Assembly: GCF_002938425.1 (NCBI RefSeq)
Contig: NZ_POQU01000001.1
Coordinates: 58,208-122,207 of the forward strand
Origin: Blastococcus atacamensis
Lineage (GTDB): Bacteria; Actinomycetota; Actinomycetes; Mycobacteriales; Geodermatophilaceae
Direction of reading: 5' to 3'
Length of the DNA: 64,000 nucleotides
The translations under genes and the position numbers were made by a program. Below the pieces are notes generated by a model that was not told the origin of the DNA, ran no database searches, and saw only the letters and a program-made list of their open reading frames with translations. Below, piece by piece: positions 62,271 through 64,000 of the stretch (the first letter of the stretch is position 1; every line of letters begins with the position of its first letter).

Positions 62271-63844
62271 GCCACTCCCTGGGTCTGGTCGGTGCCCGGC
62301 GCGGTGAGCTGCACGGTGCGCGTGCGCAGGTGGCCGGACGCGTCGATGCGGTGCGCGAGCCGCACCTGCCACTCGGGGCGGGTGTCCGGTGCGTCGGCGC
62401 GGCGGTGGCAGCCGCGGCTCTCCGGCCGGGCGAGCGCCGCGGTGGCCAGCAGCGTGGCCACGGTGTGCACGGCCGTGGTCTCGACGGCGGCGAGGCTCAG
62501 CGGGCGGTCGCCCAGCCGCGGTGCGGCCGACAGCGCGCCGGTCAGCTCGGTCAGCCCCTCGGCGCTGCGGACGACGCCGGCGTACCGGCTGGTGGCCACG
62601 CCGATGGCTGCGCGGGCGGCCGGGTCGACGGCACCGGTGGCCCGTGCCCGACGGGGTCGCGCGGGAGCCGGGGCATCGGCCGGGAGCTCCGCGTCCAGCA
62701 GTGCGGCGCACCGCCGGGCGGCGACCAGCCCCTCGGTGATCGAGTTCGACGCGAGCCGGTTGGCGCCGTGCACGCCGGTGCAGGCGACCTCACCGACGGC
62801 GAAGAGCCCTGTGACGCCGGTGCGCCCGTCGAGGTCGGCCAGCACGCCGCCGCAGGCGTAGTGCGCGCCCGGGGCGACCGGCACCGGCTCGGTGGCCAGG
62901 TCGAACCCGGCGGCCCGGCAGGCGGCGAGGATGCCGGGGAAGCGGCGGGCCAGGAACTCCGCGCCCAGGCCGGTCGCGTCCAGGAAGACGCAGTCGGCGC
63001 CGGTCGCCGCCAGGTGCGCGGCGATCGTGGCCGAGACGACGTCGCGCGGCGCGAGGTCGCCCAGCGGGTGGGCCCCGGCCATGACGCGCCGACCGTCGGC
63101 GTCGACGAGGACCGCGCCCTCGCCGCGGACGGCCTCGCTGATCAGCACCTGCTGGCCGGCCGCTCCCGGGCCCTGCCAGAGCACGGTGGGGTGGAACTGC
63201 ACCATCTCGACGTCGGCCACCTCGGCCCCGGCGCGCAGGGCCAGAGCGAGCCCGTCGCCGGTCGCACCGGCCGGGCTGGTGGCGGCGGCGTACGCCTGGC
63301 CGTAGCCGCCGGTGGCCAGGACGACGGCGTGCGCGCGGAGGTCCCCGGCGTCGACGAGCGCACCCTCGGGCGTCGCACGCGCCACCCGCAGGCCGACGAC
63401 GTCGCCGCGGCCGCTGGTGAGCGCGTCGAGCGCGACGGTCCGCTCGAGCACCTCGACGCCGGCGCCCGTGAGGGCTCCGACCAGCGTGCGGGTCACCTCG
63501 GCGCCGCTGGCGTCCCCGCCCGCGTGCACGATCCGGTCGCGGCTGTGCCCGCCCTCGCGGGTGAGCGCGGGGCGACCGTCGTCGGCCAGGTCGAGCCGCG
63601 CACCGAGGTCCTGCAGCAGCGCGACGGCGGCCGGTGCCTCGCTGACCAGCGTGGCGACCGCGGTCTCGTCGCAGAGCCCGGCGCCGGCGACCAGCGTGTC
63701 CTCGAGGTGCAGCGCGACGTCGTCGTCGCTGCCCAGGACGGCGGCGAGGCCGCCCTGCGCCCAGCGGGTGCTGCCGTCCCCGAGCGTCCCCTTGGTGACG
63801 ACGGTGACGCGTCGCCCGGCCTCGGCGAGGGCGAGCGCCTGGCG
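62267..63844 (-). CDS. nadB: L-aspartate oxidase, 5' end cut by contig end
   Basis: About 526 codons of L-aspartate oxidase. Visible are LAEAGRRVTVVTKGTLGDGSTRWAQGGLAAVLGSDDD, GREGGHSRDRIVHAGGDASG-type loop, DVEMVQFHPTV, PVAPGAHYACGGVLADLDGRTGVTGLFAVGEVACTGVHGANRLASNSITEGLV. The N-terminal GxGxxG FAD motif is missing because the sequence before codon ALALAEAG is adapter, so any start near 63853 (MYQRQ...) is artificial. The enzyme oxidises aspartate to iminoaspartate for NadA. The stop overlaps nadC by four bases. Confidence 0.95.
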   Translation of the reverse strand, partial: RQALALAEAGRRVTVVTKGTLGDGSTRWAQGGLAAVLGSDDDVALHLEDTLVAGAGLCDETAVATLVSEAPAAVALLQDLGARLDLADDGRPALTREGGHSRDRIVHAGGDASGAEVTRTLVGALTGAGVEVLERTVALDALTSGRGDVVGLRVARATPEGALVDAGDLRAHAVVLATGGYGQAYAAATSPAGATGDGLALALRAGAEVADVEMVQFHPTVLWQGPGAAGQQVLISEAVRGEGAVLVDADGRRVMAGAHPLGDLAPRDVVSATIAAHLAATGADCVFLDATGLGAEFLARRFPGILAACRAAGFDLATEPVPVAPGAHYACGGVLADLDGRTGVTGLFAVGEVACTGVHGANRLASNSITEGLVAARRCAALLDAELPADAPAPARPRRARATGAVDPAARAAIGVATSRYAGVVRSAEGLTELTGALSAAPRLGDRPLSLAAVETTAVHTVATLLATAALARPESRGCHRRADAPDTRPEWQVRLAHRIDASGHLRTRTVQLTAPGTDQTQGVA

Positions 63845-64000
63845 CTGATACACATCTGACGCTGCAGACGAAGAGGATAGAGCAGATCTGGGCAGCTAGC
63901 GTACACATACAAACACGACATATACGATACAAGGTACGAAATGTGTCGGAGAGAAATACTTGACAGTAAACAGACGATATAAAGAGCCAGCGACGTAACA
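63845..64000. other. Sequencing-adapter read-through and noise, not genomic
   Basis: From 63845 the sequence is CTGATACACATCTGACGCTG, continuing CAGACGA, a degraded copy of the Nextera transposase-end adapter (…TATACACATCTGACGCTGCCGACGA). At 63872-63879 stands AGAGGATA, the reverse complement of TATCCTCT, which I recall as Nextera i5 index S503. GAGCAGATCTGGGCAGC next corresponds to a damaged GTGTAGATCTCGGTGGTC. The last 100 bases are low-GC noise. No biological feature should be called here. Confidence 0.93.

Noticed and set aside
63843..63932. Start of nadB at MYQRQ and small frames in the last 150 bases
   Set aside because: These codons come from adapter sequence, not from the genome.

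Overview
The window is a high-GC, gene-dense bacterial chromosome segment that reads as an actinobacterium. Supporting signs are FbiC (deazaflavin FO synthase for coenzyme F420), oligoribonuclease with a tRNA-His alongside, many GTG starts, ATGA/GTGA overlaps, and a leucine-type acyl-CoA carboxylase pair. The gene set would fit Geodermatophilaceae (Blastococcus, Geodermatophilus, Modestobacter), but that family-level placement is an inference. The left edge cuts a sialidase gene. The right edge is not genomic: from about 63845 the sequence is degraded Nextera/Tn5 sequencing adapter followed by noise, so nadB is cut by the contig end.

Region 1 (1-6066): a sialidase 3' end, then a leftward sulfur-stress operon. 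It encodes a CstR-like persulfide sensor lacking the copper-ligand His, a single-domain rhodanese, a CstB-like metallo-beta-lactamase/rhodanese fusion, an MMPL exporter, a small Cys/His protein and a TauE-type exporter. A perfect 16-bp palindrome (ATACCCCC/GGGGGTAT) sits just upstream of the regulator. Region 2 (6067-11255): a metal-handling island with two DUF305 proteins, a DUF6153-like membrane protein, a F510_1955-type lipoprotein, an HMA copper chaperone with an extra Cys tail, an 18-Cys four-helix copper-storage protein and an ArsR regulator. Two identical operator-like elements (CCCGTA-N6-TACGGG) lie 3.5 kb apart in this island.

Region 3 (11422-20030) is the most unusual part. It is an operon for a complex-I-like membrane arm (NuoA, H, J, K, L, M, N) with no NuoC/E/F/G/I. 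In place of NuoB and NuoD it has one fused protein without the expected iron-sulfur cysteines, whose two halves are joined by nine tandem MDHG(G/S)GH repeats. A K+ channel and a Na+/H+ antiporter follow. Region 4 (22421-23926) is a decay zone: a second antiporter with an in-frame TAG, a HAD dehalogenase fragment and an OsmC gene with an in-frame TAG.

Region 5 (24045-33652): tRNA-His, orn, two unassigned large proteins, and a TetR-controlled acyl-CoA carboxylase/acyl-CoA dehydrogenase operon with twin TetR-type operators. Region 6 (33851-39671): a sugar-acid operon (GntP permease, DUF1537 kinase, PdxA2-type dehydrogenase, DeoR regulator) facing a glycerate kinase. Region 7 (39742-44412): cupin, quinone-oxidoreductase-like MDR protein, two small unknowns, an MFS remnant and a Tat-exported beta-helix protein. 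Region 8 (44448-57950): NarL-type two-component pair, fbiC, a MetPS-like Na+-symporter pair, an ABC exporter beside an ECF sigma/anti-sigma pair, flavin reductase and a disulfide oxidoreductase. Region 9 (57971-64000): an epimerase gene fragment, a GGDEF/EAL protein, a luciferase-like oxidoreductase, nadC, truncated nadB and adapter.
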